Assembly (NCBI GenBank): GCA_949825025.1
Contig: OX463781.1
Location: forward strand, 46,698,317 to 46,762,316
Length of the DNA: 64,000 nt
Reading direction: 5' to 3'
Source: Siphlonurus alternatus
Lineage: Eukaryota > Arthropoda > Insecta > Ephemeroptera > Siphlonuridae
Position numbers and translations under genes: made by a program. Positions 29,770 to 42,091 of the stretch are shown piece after piece (the stretch's first letter is position 1; every line of letters begins with the position of its first letter). Below the pieces are notes generated by a model. It was not told where the DNA came from. It was given only the letters and a program-made list of their open reading frames with translations, and searched no databases.

Positions 29770-30866
29770 ATCCCCCATGTCCCCCAAAAAGGGCCCAGAA
29801 GATGTCCTTGAACTTTCACTTGCCCATTTTCATGCTAAATTCTCTTGAAATGTTGAGTAAATAAGTTACAATGTGTCATGGACTGAAATAGATTATCCAA
29901 AAAATTTACTTTTACAAAAAAATTCAATTCAGTTCGTTGAAATAAAACACAAAACCGAGTGGGTCTTAAAAGCGTGTAGAATTAAGTTAATTAATGTGAA
30001 TATATTTCTGATTAACTTTCTAGGAAAAATGTTATTATACAATATCTCTAAAACTCATTAAACATCCGGTCATTAAGAATATATACAACCACCCTCCTTG
30101 TGTTTTAATAATTAACACTAAATATACTGTGATAAGGTTGAAGTCATCAATAATATAAAGTTATAAAAGAAAAGTCAGAATAATATTTTACATAAAAATT
30201 GTTTTAAATTTTCTTACTTTCCTTTTAGTGTGACACGATGCACACAATCACGCAGCTCGTCAATTCAAAGACGTGGACGTGTCAACTCACGAGGGTGACA
30301 GTGACCCTTGCACCCTTCAAGCTCGGGGGTGGACCTCTCTCAGGTTGAACGCCCACGGGAAGCATGCACACAATGATCTTCCGTGGCTTGAGTAATGAAC
30401 GTCCGTTTATAACAACATCCGAAGTCAAACCTCAAAATTACCGGATACGTCAATATCTTGTGAATTAAATATAATTGGGAGTAAAAAAGAAAAAAAAAAT
30501 AAAGAAACAGTTAATTTGTTTTTTAATTAGTTAATTGTTTTTCTATATATTATAGTATATACAATATACATATATATAATTAAAATATTCGAAGTGCCAT
30601 TATATATTATACTCATATAAACATATTTTATAAATATAATTATTTATGCTAATAAATAGTATTCGATACATGCGGTATATTATTACTATGTTATTTTATC
30701 ATCATCAGTATAAGCAGAATGACGCAAAAACAAGCTGACGAGGTAAAATCTTTGCACCTACTGGCGATCATCATTAAGTTGACTGGTGTAAAGTTTTCAT
30801 ATCATTTTAGTATTCACTGGTCTTAGAAGTAAACTACATGATTATTAAATCCATATCAATAATAAT
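29770..30866. other. Intergenic span
   Basis: AT-rich. 30230-30460 contains a GC-richer block related to 25660-25870; on the minus strand it has a GTGAGT donor-like site (about 30285-30290) after an unrecognised 25-codon frame. Possibly a decayed gene. Nothing else. Confidence 0.35.
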
Positions 30867-31195
30867 GGACAACATACATGAAAAAAAATTATTGCAGAAA
30901 TGAATAGAGGGTACCAAATTATGCTACTCTGAATTTTTTCAGATTTTTTTTAGACCTGGAACTATTTTTAAATAATTATTGAAAGTCCTGTGATTTCAGT
31001 TGGAACCCCTGAATTCTTCATAAAAAGGATAGAGACTGGACGCCTATTGACGCCTCCAGGGGGCTTGGCCGCACTTTCAATAATTATTTAAAAATAGTTC
31101 TGAGTCTAAAAAAAATCTGAAAAAAATCAGAGCAGCATAATTTGGTACCCTCTATTCATTTCTGCAATAAATTTTTTTCATACAGTATGTTGTCC
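30867..31195. mobile_element. Family B MITE, copy 2
   Basis: GGACAACATACATG ... GCAGAAATGAATAGAGGGTACC and the mirrored CCCTCTATTCATTTCTGCA ... TGTTGTCC. Confidence 0.9.
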
Positions 31196-31236
31196 ATTGT
31201 GCTGAATCGTTACGGAAAGGCAAGTAATTGTAACAT

Positions 31237-31598
31237 TTTTTTAACTTTTTTTTTTAATCAAACCCTATTGGGTACTTCCACTTACTAATTACATATATAC
31301 TACTTTGAATCTCCAAAATTCCGAAACCCTAACTTAAACGTTTCGCTGGCTCTTCCGGAACGGGGGCGGCCACGACCTTGCAATCTATTTACGACTGAGG
31401 GAAACCTGGAAACCTCAGCCAGGATGTACGCTACAACTTTTGTCAATGAACCGGAAGTTCAATGGTCCAAAGTCAGGGTAATCACATAATGGAAAAGCGC
31501 AACGATTTACCCTGGGTGGGAAAAGTGTTTTTTGTTGAAAATGGTCACCCATCCAACTACTAACCACTCTCGGTGTTGCTTGACTTCGGTGATCTGAT
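31237..31598 (-). mobile_element. 5S rRNA-derived SINE, copy 1
   Basis: Read on the minus strand, the head (31598 down to about 31528) is 5S rRNA-like: TCAGATCACCGAAGTCAAGC, then GGTTAGTAGTTGGATGGGTG. The body includes CCTGGCTGAGGTTTCC, and an A-rich tail lies at about 31256-31237. Confidence 0.75.
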
Positions 31599-31646
31599 TT
31601 TATATTTTATAAAGTCTGCATTGCCAGAATTGCGGAGACTCACCTC

Positions 31647-31859
31647 CTACACGACGGTGACACAGCGACACACTCTTTGGCTAAACACCTGGTGCGGCTG
31701 ACACAGTGTCACGGCGCATGCGCGGTTGGGGGCTGACGCCATGCGCCAGGCGACGCGCCTTAGTGGGACTATGGTCGAAGGCACCGACAGCTCCGTGGCC
31801 ATCGAGGTAGCCAGTAGAAGACCCACAATTAGCATGCATACGACCGTTCCTTTCTGCAT
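31647..31859 (-). CDS. Secreted single four-cysteine-module peptide
   Basis: A 70-residue product. Signal peptide MQKGTVVCMLIVGLLLA ends near S-M-A-T. After a pro-region comes S-A-P-N-R-A and then the module CAVTLCQPHQVFSQRVCRC (C-x4-C-x10-C-x-C), followed by V-T-V-V-stop. The A-P-x-R motif before the module links it to the single-core genes further along. TAG stop with a GTGAGT donor five bases on. The upstream palindrome GTCACGTGAC (31965) is perfect. A second copy of this gene lies split at 33181-33307 and 35432-35529. Confidence 0.87.
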   Translation of the reverse strand: MQKGTVVCMLIVGLLLATSMATELSVPSTIVPLRRVAWRMASAPNRACAVTLCQPHQVFSQRVCRCVTVV

Positions 31860-31964
31860 CTTGACTCAACTGATCAAGGTTATTTACGCTTGACCATAGC
31901 ATAGGCCTCAATGATATAGCAGTTTTTTATTGTTCCCGGATACAAAGTACGCATGCGTCTTGCA

Positions 31965-31974
31965 GTCACGTGAC
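31965..31974. promoter_or_regulatory. GTCACGTGAC palindromic E-box
   Basis: A perfect 10-base palindrome, 106 bases upstream of the ATG at 31859, conserved at 35631 in the broken duplicate. It matches the form preferred by USF/MITF/TFEB-type bHLH-zip factors. Confidence 0.6.
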
Positions 31975-31989
31975 TGATATTAAATTATA

Positions 31990-32565
31990 ATGTTAAATAT
32001 AAGTAGCTATATAGATCTAAAGCGACAATATGTGGTTATCCATTTTTTTTTTTTCTATATGGTGGTGACATGCTCGACGGCTGAACGCTTGACTCGACTC
32101 AAAAGACGTTTTGATGTGCGCCGACCGTCCGGGGGAAAACGAAAAGCGAGGGTAGACTCTAGTTTGAGCCAAAAGCATCACACCACCGCTGTTTTCTGCA
32201 TCGTGACGTCCGTTTATCATCTGACCAAATATTAAATAAATTGAGCTTCCAGGTCATACCTTACAAATTAACGGATATTTTGTGTGCATGTGTTAAATAT
32301 AATCGAGAATAACAAACATAATAATTTTAAATATACTAAGTATAATTCAATATTAGTATAATAAATTATTGGAAGATTATAAAATAAAAGTATCCATTTT
32401 ACTGTGAAATTTGCAATAATAACATCCAATATTTTACGTAGCAAAATTTGGAAATAATAATAATTGCATGCACTTATTATATATATATTGTAGAACAATA
32501 AATATTTCCATAAAACCTAATATAAAAAAATACAATAATAATTACATTATTATGATTATTCTTGT
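31990..32565. other. Intergenic span
   Basis: 32080-32220 is GC-richer, with open frames on both strands (81 and 67 codons) that I do not recognise. The remainder is AT-rich. Confidence 0.35.
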
Positions 32566-32781
32566 CTTTAATACTATACTACAATCTATATATTATGTAA
32601 TGAATGCGCACTATATATAATATTTAACTTTTGCGTTCAAAGTAAATTAATGTTGAGTTATTAAAATTATATTCTTTAATACTATACTACAATCTATATA
32701 TTATGTAATGAATGCGCACTATATATAATATTTAACTTTTGCGTTCAAAGTAAATTAATGTTGAGTTATTAAAATTATATT
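32566..32781. repeat. 108-base perfect tandem duplication
   Basis: 32566-32673 is repeated, apparently without change, at 32674-32781. Non-coding and AT-rich; the identity implies a very recent event or an assembly artefact. Confidence 0.9.
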
Positions 32782-33003
32782 TTTTGGACTTTTACCTTCG
32801 TCAGTTTTTGTCACATATACAGTATATTAATACTTATCATAACAATGATAGATTGACGCAGAAAAAAAAAAAAAAAAAATGACGAGGCAATATAAATCGT
32901 GCCTTATTTTAGCGATATTCACTATAGTATGCTGGAAGTTGCATTGTAAAATCAACTATACATACATGATTTTATGATTATTAATTTTTTTGTGACGACA
33001 CAG

Positions 33004-33075
33004 TCTTTTACGCGTCCCAGCATTCGCTGAGGTGAGACTGAGAGAAACGTGGAAAACGTCAATCAGGACGGACAT
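33004..33075 (-). mobile_element. 5S-derived SINE body fragment
   Basis: TACGCGTCCCAGCATTCGCT and GGTGAGACTGAG ... CAGGACGGACA match 62405-62475, the body of the full SINE. The 5S head is absent. Confidence 0.7.
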
Positions 33076-33180
33076 TTCTACATTTCATCACTAGACCATC
33101 GTTAATTTTGTTGAATCGTTTCTGCTATGATCTTTACTTGGAGGATTGCAGAACTGTTCAACCTGAGACACCATGACTTA

Positions 33181-33307
33181 CCTCCTACACGACGGTGACA
33201 CAGCGACACACTCTTTTGCTAAACACCTGGTGCGGCTGACACGGTGTCACGGGGCATGCGCGGCTGGGGGCTGATGCGATGCGCCCCGCGACACGCCTTA
33301 GTGGGGC
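33181..33307 (-). pseudogene. 3' half of a duplicated four-cysteine-module gene
   Basis: About 90% identical to 31647-31770, from the donor (here GTAAGT) through the module to GTGGGGC. The signal-peptide half is 2.1 kb away at 35432-35529. Both pieces share the 7-base word GTGGGGC at the break, as a target duplication would. Confidence 0.85.
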
Positions 33308-33633
33308 CATATAATAAAGAATACCTATAACTCTAGAGCTATAGGGATTTTTGTCGTCACTGATCTAGGGTTCTACCTCCTTTTTAGATGGCGCAGGCTG
33401 TCATTACATTTAACACTTAGGGGTTGAAGAGGTTTAAAAATTAACCAAATGAGGTTGGGGCGCTGTAGTTTGTCGCTACGGACTGAAGAATGAGAGGAGG
33501 AGGGGGGCAAGCGCTCGGGGGCATCTGACTAAAAAGTCTGAAAACTGACCGAAGATTCTTTACCCTGCCAGAACATAAAAAAATGCGTATATATAAAACG
33601 CATGTGAACTCGAGAACTGAGTACTTTTCTGCT

Positions 33634-33768
<135 letters not shown>

Positions 33769-33942
33769 TTCGGATCAACGTATCAAAAGATCTCAAATGA
33801 GCGTGCTAATAAAAATAAAAAAATTACTTCATTATATTTATTTTAAATTTAAAATATTTTAAAATTCTAAATAATAATAAAAAAAAACAAGAAAGAAATT
33901 AAAAAGTTTATTTGCTATAAGTATAGTAAAGTATATAATTAT

Positions 33943-34419
33943 TAGAGCGCGGAAAAGTCATTTCGACTTTTTGTGCACATGAGGACTATTTTGTTGTCAT
34001 TTAGGATGTCCACCGATCTCCGGAAGTGGATTAAAATGAGCCTATATAAAAAAAAGACTATTTAGACTATTTTTGGATTTTTAGACTATTTTGGCAAAAG
34101 ATGACTTTTTGTGACTTTTTGACATATTTTTAGTGCATTTCAGCTCTTTTCTTCATATTGTAAAAAAAAAAAAAAAAAAAAAAAAAGTAAAGAAGTAAAG
34201 AAACAAAGACTTCAGTCTGTGTAAAGAAATATAAAAAAAAAAAATTTTAAATAGCACTTTTGAAACGCCTTTTTGCTGCAGTTTCTAAAAAAAAAAAAGT
34301 GAATTTTTTATGGACTATTTTTTAAAACGAGTGACTTTTTTGTAGACTTTTTTCCAAAAATAAGTTGACTTTTTAGGCGCCTATTTTTCGAAAAAAATTT
34401 GACTTTTTTCCGCGCTCTA
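33943..34419. mobile_element. MITE with TAGAGCGCGGAAAAGTC ends
   Basis: TAGAGCGCGGAAAAGTCA at the left is mirrored by TGACTTTTTTCCGCGCTCTA at the right. Both sides are flanked by ATAATTAT (33935-33942 and 34420-34427), an 8-base duplication as in hAT elements, though low complexity weakens this. Confidence 0.75.
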
Positions 34420-35431
34420 ATAATTATACTTATATAAGACTTATAAGTAAATATATAAAGTTATAATTTATGAATTTTGAAATATTTTTATAACAAATGA
34501 TTATTTTAATCTATTCATTATTTAATTTTAATAAAATAAAATAAAATGTAATAAAAAAAATTTGATGTAGCTTACTGTTCGTTTAAAAATTACCATCAGA
34601 GGCTATCATCTGCCACCGTGAATTCAATATACACGCGCTGATAGATATTATATTTATTTATTTCTGTCGTGGCTCTACATTATACAACATAGAGACAAAG
34701 GAAAGTTTGCTTAAAAAGTAAAAGTAACATTTTATAATTAATACAATTATTATAAAAAAATATATAATATATTTATTATGATTTTGCCAACATTATTTAT
34801 GTAATCATAAAATATGCTCTCTTGTTAAGTATAAACGTGGGCGTGAGAATAAAGCTCAGGGTAGTTTTTCTTCATGAATTTTATCGTATTTTCGTATTAA
34901 ATTTTCAACGCACTCAACAATTTTGACCCCCTTTTTACTCACTTGGAGTTGTTTCATCATTTCAATTGTGGAATCACTCGTTCCACTTTTTTTTTTATGC
35001 GATAATATTAACTCTATGTATGCGATCGGAGCATCGTATTGAAAATTTTAAAAAAGGGCTGGCATTATTTTTTTATTCTGCGCCTGATTTTAATAAAAAA
35101 AATATCGTAGATATATTAATTAATTTCGTCAAAAAAGGGATATCATAAATTGTGGTTAGATTTGACAGCTAATGGCTTGCATGAATGTTTTTTTCTTCCT
35201 TTTTCTTTACTAAACAAACAAGCGGGAGCGGAGAATAACACGGTCAGTACCCCCCGGCCTCAGCGCAAGTTGGGGATGATGCACCTCTACTCCCCCGTCG
35301 CATGTGGTTACCACCTGCGACAGAATCTGACGGTAACTCCATCTACAGAGTAGGTAGAAAAGTTTGAATAACCCCTAAAAGCAGGCAACTAATCTTGACG
35401 ACATATTTAACATGGGGAATAGACTAGCCTG

Positions 35432-35529
35432 GTGGGGCTATGGTCGAAGGCACCGACAGCTCCGTAGCCATCGAGGTAGCCAGTAGAAGACCCACGATTA
35501 GCATGCATACGACCGTTCCTTTCTGCATC
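35432..35529 (-). pseudogene. 5' half of the duplicated four-cysteine-module gene
   Basis: The ATG at 35529 and the signal-peptide region are almost identical to 31859 downward. It ends at the GTGGGGC junction. The promoter, including the GTCACGTGAC box, is retained, so the fragment might still be transcribed. Confidence 0.85.
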
Positions 35530-35630
35530 TTGACTCAACTGATTAAGGTTATTTACGCTTGACCATAGGCTTGAATGATGTAGCAGTTTTTTATTGCTCC
35601 CGGATACTGTAAGTACGCATGCGTCTTGCA

Positions 35631-35640
35631 GTCACGTGAC
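35631..35640. promoter_or_regulatory. GTCACGTGAC palindromic E-box
   Basis: Duplicate of 31965-31974, upstream of the broken copy. Confidence 0.6.
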
Positions 35641-35961
35641 TGAGATTAAATTATAATGTTCTTCATTATTGCAATTAAATTATTTTTAACACAACGATGG
35701 TTTTGATTCTTGCTTTTTTGTAATAAATTAAAATATCATGCCTACTTCAAAATCCTTGGGTGCAATACTAAATTTGGTTGGTTACCAACGGCGGAACTTG
35801 TTTTTTAACATTGTTCACAGTGCTTTCTGGGGCTCAAATACCCAGTCTGCACGCCAGACAATTAAGTACCGTTTCTAAATGGGGCAAGTTTGTTGTTTGC
35901 ACAACATTCCGCGGTCTTAATCACGCAAGTGGAATATAGATGCAGCCGTAAGTACTGTAAG

Positions 35962-36126
35962 CAGGCTCGGACTGGCCATTAGAGTTGGTGAGCGATCGCT
36001 CAGTAGGCCCCTTCAGCTGGGAGACCCCTAAAACGTTAAAAACAGGCCCCTACAAGGTCAAGTAGGCCCTTTTGATATGAGCCCGTACTCCTGTTTGCTC
36101 AGTAGGCCCTTTGAACCCAGTCTGAC
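35962..36126. mobile_element. hAT-like MITE, decayed
   Basis: Begins CAGGCTCGGACTGGCC and ends CCCAGTCTGA, with repeated AGTAGGCCC words inside. The ends are only partly complementary. Confidence 0.5.
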
Positions 36127-36404
36127 CATGACCGTAAGCTGCCTTCCTCCTACCATCTCCATCCATCATTTATTATATAGTCACATCCATCCTAAGTCAC
36201 GAAAAGTCTGCTGTATTCTGGATTTGAACGTGGGAACACTCGGACATGAGTCAGGCGCTGTAACCACTATAAAACCATGGCTTAGATATTAAACTTAACC
36301 AGAAATCTGGATATATATTTCTTTTGGAATTAATTTTAAACTTACCATTTTACTACGGTGCATTCGATCGCAGGAAGAAATATTTATGTATCGATCATGA
36401 TCCT

Positions 36405-36608
36405 TTATAATAGTTTGACACAGCGGTGAACTTTCAAATTGAATATCGTATCTGGCGAGCAGTAGAATGAGCGCTGAGGCTGTTCACCAGCAAGGCTAAT
36501 TAGAAATTCAGGTCCCGATCCTTGATCCTGCCCAGCCTCCTCCTGCCCGGCCCCAAGACACAGCAGGACACCCAGGAGAAGCAGACAAACGATCAGAGCC
36601 TTCGACAT
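36405..36608 (-). CDS. Secreted single-core peptide with x12 spacing
   Basis: A 67-residue product. Signal peptide MSKALIVCLLLLGVLLCL, then an acidic/Gln/Gly pro-region (E-E-A-G-Q-D-Q-G). One cysteine pair, CSPDTIFNLKVHRC (x12), then V-K-L-L-stop. It lacks the P-x-G turn, so it is a diverged member. An untranslated stretch of about 60 bases leads to a GTAAGT donor near 36340. Sister gene at 37788-37988 by signal peptide and spacing. Confidence 0.8.
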   Translation of the reverse strand: MSKALIVCLLLLGVLLCLGAGQEEAGQDQGSGPEFLISLAGEQPQRSFYCSPDTIFNLKVHRCVKLL

Positions 36609-36659
36609 CTAGAACTGGACTTGTGACATATCGTGAGTTATCTATAACAGAAGTAACTT

Positions 36660-37765
<1,106 letters not shown>

Positions 37766-37787
37766 GACTTACCTTCCCTATTGTTTC

Positions 37788-37988
37788 CTATTTCCTTATT
37801 GTGACGCATCGCATGCGTCTGAAACTGAACCTCTGTCCTTCCTGGCACAGCCTCCAGAAGTTCCTAGGTGCACCAGCGATCTGTGCCTGTGCGATCGGTA
37901 CTTCCCCTTGCTGTCCTGCCTCAGTGGCCTCACAGTATAAGATCACAACACCCAGCAAAAGAAGACACACGACCACTGCTTTCAACAT
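37788..37988 (-). CDS. Secreted single-core peptide with APRxxxxC
   Basis: I choose the ATG at 37988 (MLKAVVVCLLLLGVV), whose signal peptide matches the 36608 gene. After a polar pro-region come A-G-A-P-R-N-F-W-R-L and the pair CQEGQRFSFRRMRC (x12), then V-T-I-R-K-stop. A GTAAGT donor lies about 20 bases past the stop and is followed by a long GA tract. An in-frame ATG at 38009 is less likely. Confidence 0.82.
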   Translation of the reverse strand: MLKAVVVCLLLLGVVILYCEATEAGQQGEVPIAQAQIAGAPRNFWRLCQEGQRFSFRRMRCVTIRK

Positions 37989-38310
37989 CGTGCTAAATAT
38001 AAGTCTCAAATAAATATTAGTTAAGTCGCCCTGGTTGGAGATTAAAACAAATTATATAAACGCGATAGAGGGGGGAAGAGAGGTCACTGGCAACTTCAAA
38101 ATTAAGGGTCAAAGGTCACTTTAAAACATTATCTTGACACTTTACCAGATTTATATTCTTAGTAATAATCTCTTGGGTTTTTCTGGTTTAAAAATTTGAT
38201 GAATTTCAAAACGTAGAGTTTACTTTTAAACTTAAAAATTGCAAAATCTGTATAATATTTGTTAAAAAATAATTCCCTAGTTAAAAAATTTCATCTTCAA
38301 TTCTCCGTCT

Positions 38311-38526
38311 AAAGGTGGATTCACATGGCGATTTTTTACCATGCGACGCGACGCGAATAATGCGCACTTTTGCTGTAACATCCATTAGCGGCCATATTGG
38401 GCGATTAAAAGAAAAAGAGCATCGTAATTAACGCGATTACCGGCGAATTCACCGCCGCATAGGATTTCACAGCTTTTACGTCAAATCGCGCCGCGTCGTT
38501 GTTGTCGCCCATGAAAATCCACCTTA
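38311..38526. mobile_element. Family D MITE, copy 2
   Basis: AAAGGTGGATTCACATGGCG at the left and GCCCATGAAAATCCACCTT at the right; same interior as 61492-61700, in opposite orientation. Confidence 0.85.
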
Positions 38527-38828
38527 ATCCTATATAATCTTTTTACCTTTAAAATTCATCTTATTTTTTCCTCGCTCAAAGTGAGGATGAAATAACGACA
38601 ATATTCCTATACTTTTAATGCTTAAGAAAAGAAAAGAAATACGTAATCTAGTCTTTTACCCTTTTTTTTTTCCTTAAAAATGGTGCAAAATAGGAGGAAA
38701 AAAGACGTGAGGAGAGCTTATAAATAGCGAATAAAATATAAAATTTATTTCAACTCGTGTTAATTTTCTTTAATTGTGTATTTCGACTTGCCACGTTTCG
38801 AATATGAAATTTAGAATGAATGACTCAC

Positions 38829-39029
38829 CAGGACGCTGTGACAGTGGCAGGTTCTGGTGCTCATTACCGAGCCCTCAGGGCACTGTCGCTCACCGCACGG
38901 AGAACGCCAGGGGATGGAGGTAGGGAAAACGATACGTGAGGTGGAGGGCCCAAGCTGAGACCTCGAGTCGGGGACCATGACCATCAGGAGCAGCAGTCCG
39001 AGCAGGCAGGGTAACTTGAGGCGAGCCAT
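38829..39029 (-). CDS. Secreted four-cysteine-module peptide, first exon
   Basis: The ATG at 39029 (MARLKLPCLLGLLLL) is preferred over 39053 and 39077 because it gives a compact signal peptide. The module CGERQCPEGSVMSTRTCHC (C-x4-C-x10-C-x-C) is followed by H-S-V-L and then a GTGAGT donor at 38823-38828. There is no stop before the donor: the exon ends on a codon boundary after 67 codons, so a downstream exon must finish the protein. Confidence 0.77.
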
Positions 39030-39109
39030 GGAGCACACAGACTGAGGGGACATCCGATGTAGTCTTATCGTGCCCACAAAGGAGCAGTGTATCCTGTTTT
39101 TGTATGGTT

Positions 39110-40493
39110 TGTGTTTAAACCGTCATTTTTATATTTAATTATAGTAATTCGTATATATTATTTAAGTTTTAAATTTTACAAGCTAGAATACTAGATTAAC
39201 TATAACATGACACTATAATGTATTAAAATTGCAGATACTAGCCCTACATTCGTAAGAATATAATATATATATATATATATATATATTATATAATATAGGG
39301 ATATATATTATATATTCATGCAATCACGACCAAGTTTATTTAAAAATGAAAATATTTCGATTATCGATATTGAAACATCTGCTGCCATCTACAAGACGTA
39401 ATATAAAATATGATTTAATATGTTCTCAATCTGTTTTTTTTTTTTTTCTCTCTTCAGAGACGAGTGATGTCATTCAGAACGTTAACTAGACGGACAGATG
39501 ATAAAATGGACAGGACAATTGAGGTCATTGACCTTCTCGTGACCTTGCAGCTGACCTAGCTTGCGGCGAGACACGTGACCGTGTTATTGCACTGAAGAAG
39601 TATATAACTTTTATGTTATTAATAACAATAATAATAATAATTTTATTCCGATCGTTGGCTTCATTGCTTCAATAAATTCAATACATCTTCGATCTTTATT
39701 ATAAATAGCCCTGATTTAATCAGCATTCTGCTTAATTCGTCATTAAAATAGAATCACATGCGCTGTATAGATGACGTCAGTACTAGGTAATCAGATCAGA
39801 GCTAAGAACTGTTTCAATATGTAACAGTCTTTGAATCAGAGCAACGACTCACTTAAATTATTTGTATTAAAGAACGATCATTTAATGAACTTTTTATTTA
39901 ATTATAGGACAACGTAAATGATGATTTTTATTGCAAATTCAAATAGTATAAAAGTTACGTTACTAACTGTTAGATGTTTTCAATATTTTCAGCAATGAAT
40001 TTTTTTAATTGTTATAATCATTCCTATATCAATACCAGCATATATCAAGCCAGCACCATCTTTAGAGAGAGCACGAGAGAACATTTGAAACTTTCGGAAA
40101 TTTCAGAATCGAAACACATCTAAAGTCTTTAAAAACCACTATAGCACCTGAGAGCAAAATCAGATCTTTCGAGTGAGAGTCAGGCACGCTTCAAACTGAC
40201 CTCCCTATTCTCTGCTATGTACTATAATAAAACATTGATTCATAGGAATATGATAAATTTTAATATAATTTTGCCGAGAATATCAAGCAAAATCATGTTA
40301 TTTATATACGTAAATAATAAATGGTTACTCTTATAACGGTAATTATAAATTTAATTATCAGAGCGATGCACTCATACCATATTATACATAATAATAAATT
40401 GTGTCACTTGAGAGTTTCCAACAGACGATTGCGCGTCCAATGTAATGTGCCTTTATGATATGTTTGATAACCTCCGACGATAACCTTGCTTGG
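39110..40493. other. Intergenic span
   Basis: A TA run near 39257-39287, poly-T near 39435, an ATAATAATAATAA stretch near 39625 and general AT-rich DNA. CACGTG at 39572 is about 540 bases from the 39029 start. No coding signal. Confidence 0.45.
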
Positions 40494-40562
40494 TGTACAT
40501 TTACTGCACCCCAATCGACCTTATTTTCATGTACATAAGGTCGATTGGGTGTAGAAAATGTA
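40494..40562. repeat. Hairpin, 30-base arms
   Basis: TACATTTACTGCACCCCAAT and CGACCTTA are mirrored by TAAGGTCGATTGGGTG and AAAATGTACA. It lies about 40 bases into the presumed intron of the gene at 40607. Confidence 0.8.
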
Positions 40563-40606
40563 CACCGGGCAGGGTTTACGAACAGACCAAGTAACAACGC
40601 ACTCAC

Positions 40607-40817
40607 CGTCAGGCGCGGGGGTGGAGGTTCGGTTTCTACCTCGCCGTTTCGGCAGGACGACACACAATCGTCCTGGCGAGGATACGATGTATGGCTTGAT
40701 CTCGGGGGTCGGGGGTGGGCCCGTGGGTTGCACGGTCCCCACAGTCGCGGGCCGGGCCTGTGATGGTCTCACCAGTAGCCCCAGTAGCAACAGACACACG
40801 ACCGTCCCTTGCAGCAT
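40607..40817 (-). CDS. Secreted Pro/Thr-rich peptide, first exon, core unclear
   Basis: The ATG at 40817 (MLQGTVVCLLLLGLL) opens a good signal peptide. A Pro/Thr segment (G-P-P-P-T-P-E) follows, then S-S-P-G-R-L-C-V-V-L-P-K-R-R-G-R-N-R. The exon ends at a GTGAGT donor (40601-40606). In this frame only one cysteine remains in the mature part; a different frame reads C-V-S-S-C-R-N-G-E, close to the family module. The gene may therefore carry a frameshift, or be a diverged member. Confidence 0.55.
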
Positions 40818-41129
40818 CGTGGCCTTACTGACACACAATGAACGGATTGAGAAAAGATTTCAGTCTTAAGAAACTATTATACCGTCCATGGCTATTCCAA
40901 TTTAAACTAATTGAATATAAATTGAAGAAGAGGTTCGAATAACGTGTGGTGACATAATAAGAAGAGGGGGAGAAAAATTAAAATGTTGACGTCGTATATT
41001 CCTTAATGGTTTGTTTGCAATGAGAATTCTTGAAGTACGAGTATAATATGAGTAAAATGATTCTCACATTAAAAATAAAATCAAAAATAGAGAGTAATAG
41101 CATAGTTACTAGTGAAATATAATGAAATA

Positions 41130-41400
41130 TCGACCTCAAAAATGTTTATTACAAAAATAGGCAGAGAGTGAAAAAATTAGCTACTCTGATTTTTTTACCA
41201 GACTGGAAACTATTTTTATAAAATTATTGAAATTATGACTTTCCGGCGTCATCTGACGCTCTCTTTAATAAAAGTATAGCCGAAGAAGATCCTGAGTCCC
41301 ATAATTTTTTAGACATACTTCTTGACGCAGAAAAATGTGAAAAAAATCACTGTAAAATAACCTTTGTGATACCAAATTTTGACGTCAAAACTCTTATTCT
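41130..41400. mobile_element. Family A MITE, decayed copy
   Basis: CGACCTCAAAAATGTTTATT, CTACTCTGATTTTTTTACC and GGAAACTATTTTTATAAAAT match the left half; the right half is degenerate. Confidence 0.6.
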
Positions 41401-41428
41401 ACTCCAATTTTACCAACATTTGACTCAC

Positions 41429-41638
41429 CTAGTATTTGCTACGTTTCCGACAGCGACAGTACCGAGTGTCCAAAATTTCTTCCCTGAGACACCGTGAGAG
41501 CGAACATACCCTCCTTGGGGGCGCCCAGAACATTCCGGCCACCACGACGAACGTTCCATTGGCCTCCGCGACCTGAAGGGCGTGACAGCAGTCCATCGCG
41601 AGCAGCAGCAACACAAACAACACACTCGTGCGCTTCAT
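41429..41638 (-). CDS. Secreted four-cysteine-module peptide
   Basis: A 69-residue product. Signal peptide MKRTSVLFVLLLLAMDCCHA; an N-G-T sequon in the pro-region; W-A-P-P-R-R-V and then the module CSLSRCLREEILDTRYCRC (C-x4-C-x10-C-x-C), R-K-R-S-K-Y-stop. The TAG stop is joined directly to the GTGAGT donor. The A-P-x-R lead and basic tail resemble the gene at 31647. Confidence 0.86.
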   Translation of the reverse strand: MKRTSVLFVLLLLAMDCCHALQVAEANGTFVVVAGMFWAPPRRVCSLSRCLREEILDTRYCRCRKRSKY

Positions 41639-41639
41639 G

Positions 41640-42039
41640 ACGGAGACTGAGCTGAGATTCTGATCAAGCTACAGTTATCGTGTGTCACAATTCATGGAAC
41701 TTATAGCTTTGTTTCTGAGAGTCGGAATGATGAATTTTCAGGTAGAATGTTAATTACTAAAACAACATTGAAGCATACACGATGACAGAAAAAAATTGTT
41801 GCCGTGCTATTTTCTTTTTCAAGAAGAGCAATTTAATTATACGGAAAGAAAAAGTTTGCGCGTCATTCATTTTTTCCCCTCAAGTAATTTTAGAAACAGT
41901 TATTTAAATTATAACCACTCAAAAAATTACATATTCAGTTCAGCTACTTTTAATACTTATAAATGTTATGTTAAATTGAAATTTAACTAACTATTCATTA
42001 AAATATATTACTAACTAGGAAAGAAAAACAGCTGGATCT

Positions 42040-42091
<52 letters not shown>

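Noticed and set aside
39572..39577. CACGTG as promoter of the 39029 gene
   Set aside because: About 540 bases upstream, unlike the 50-110 bases of the others.
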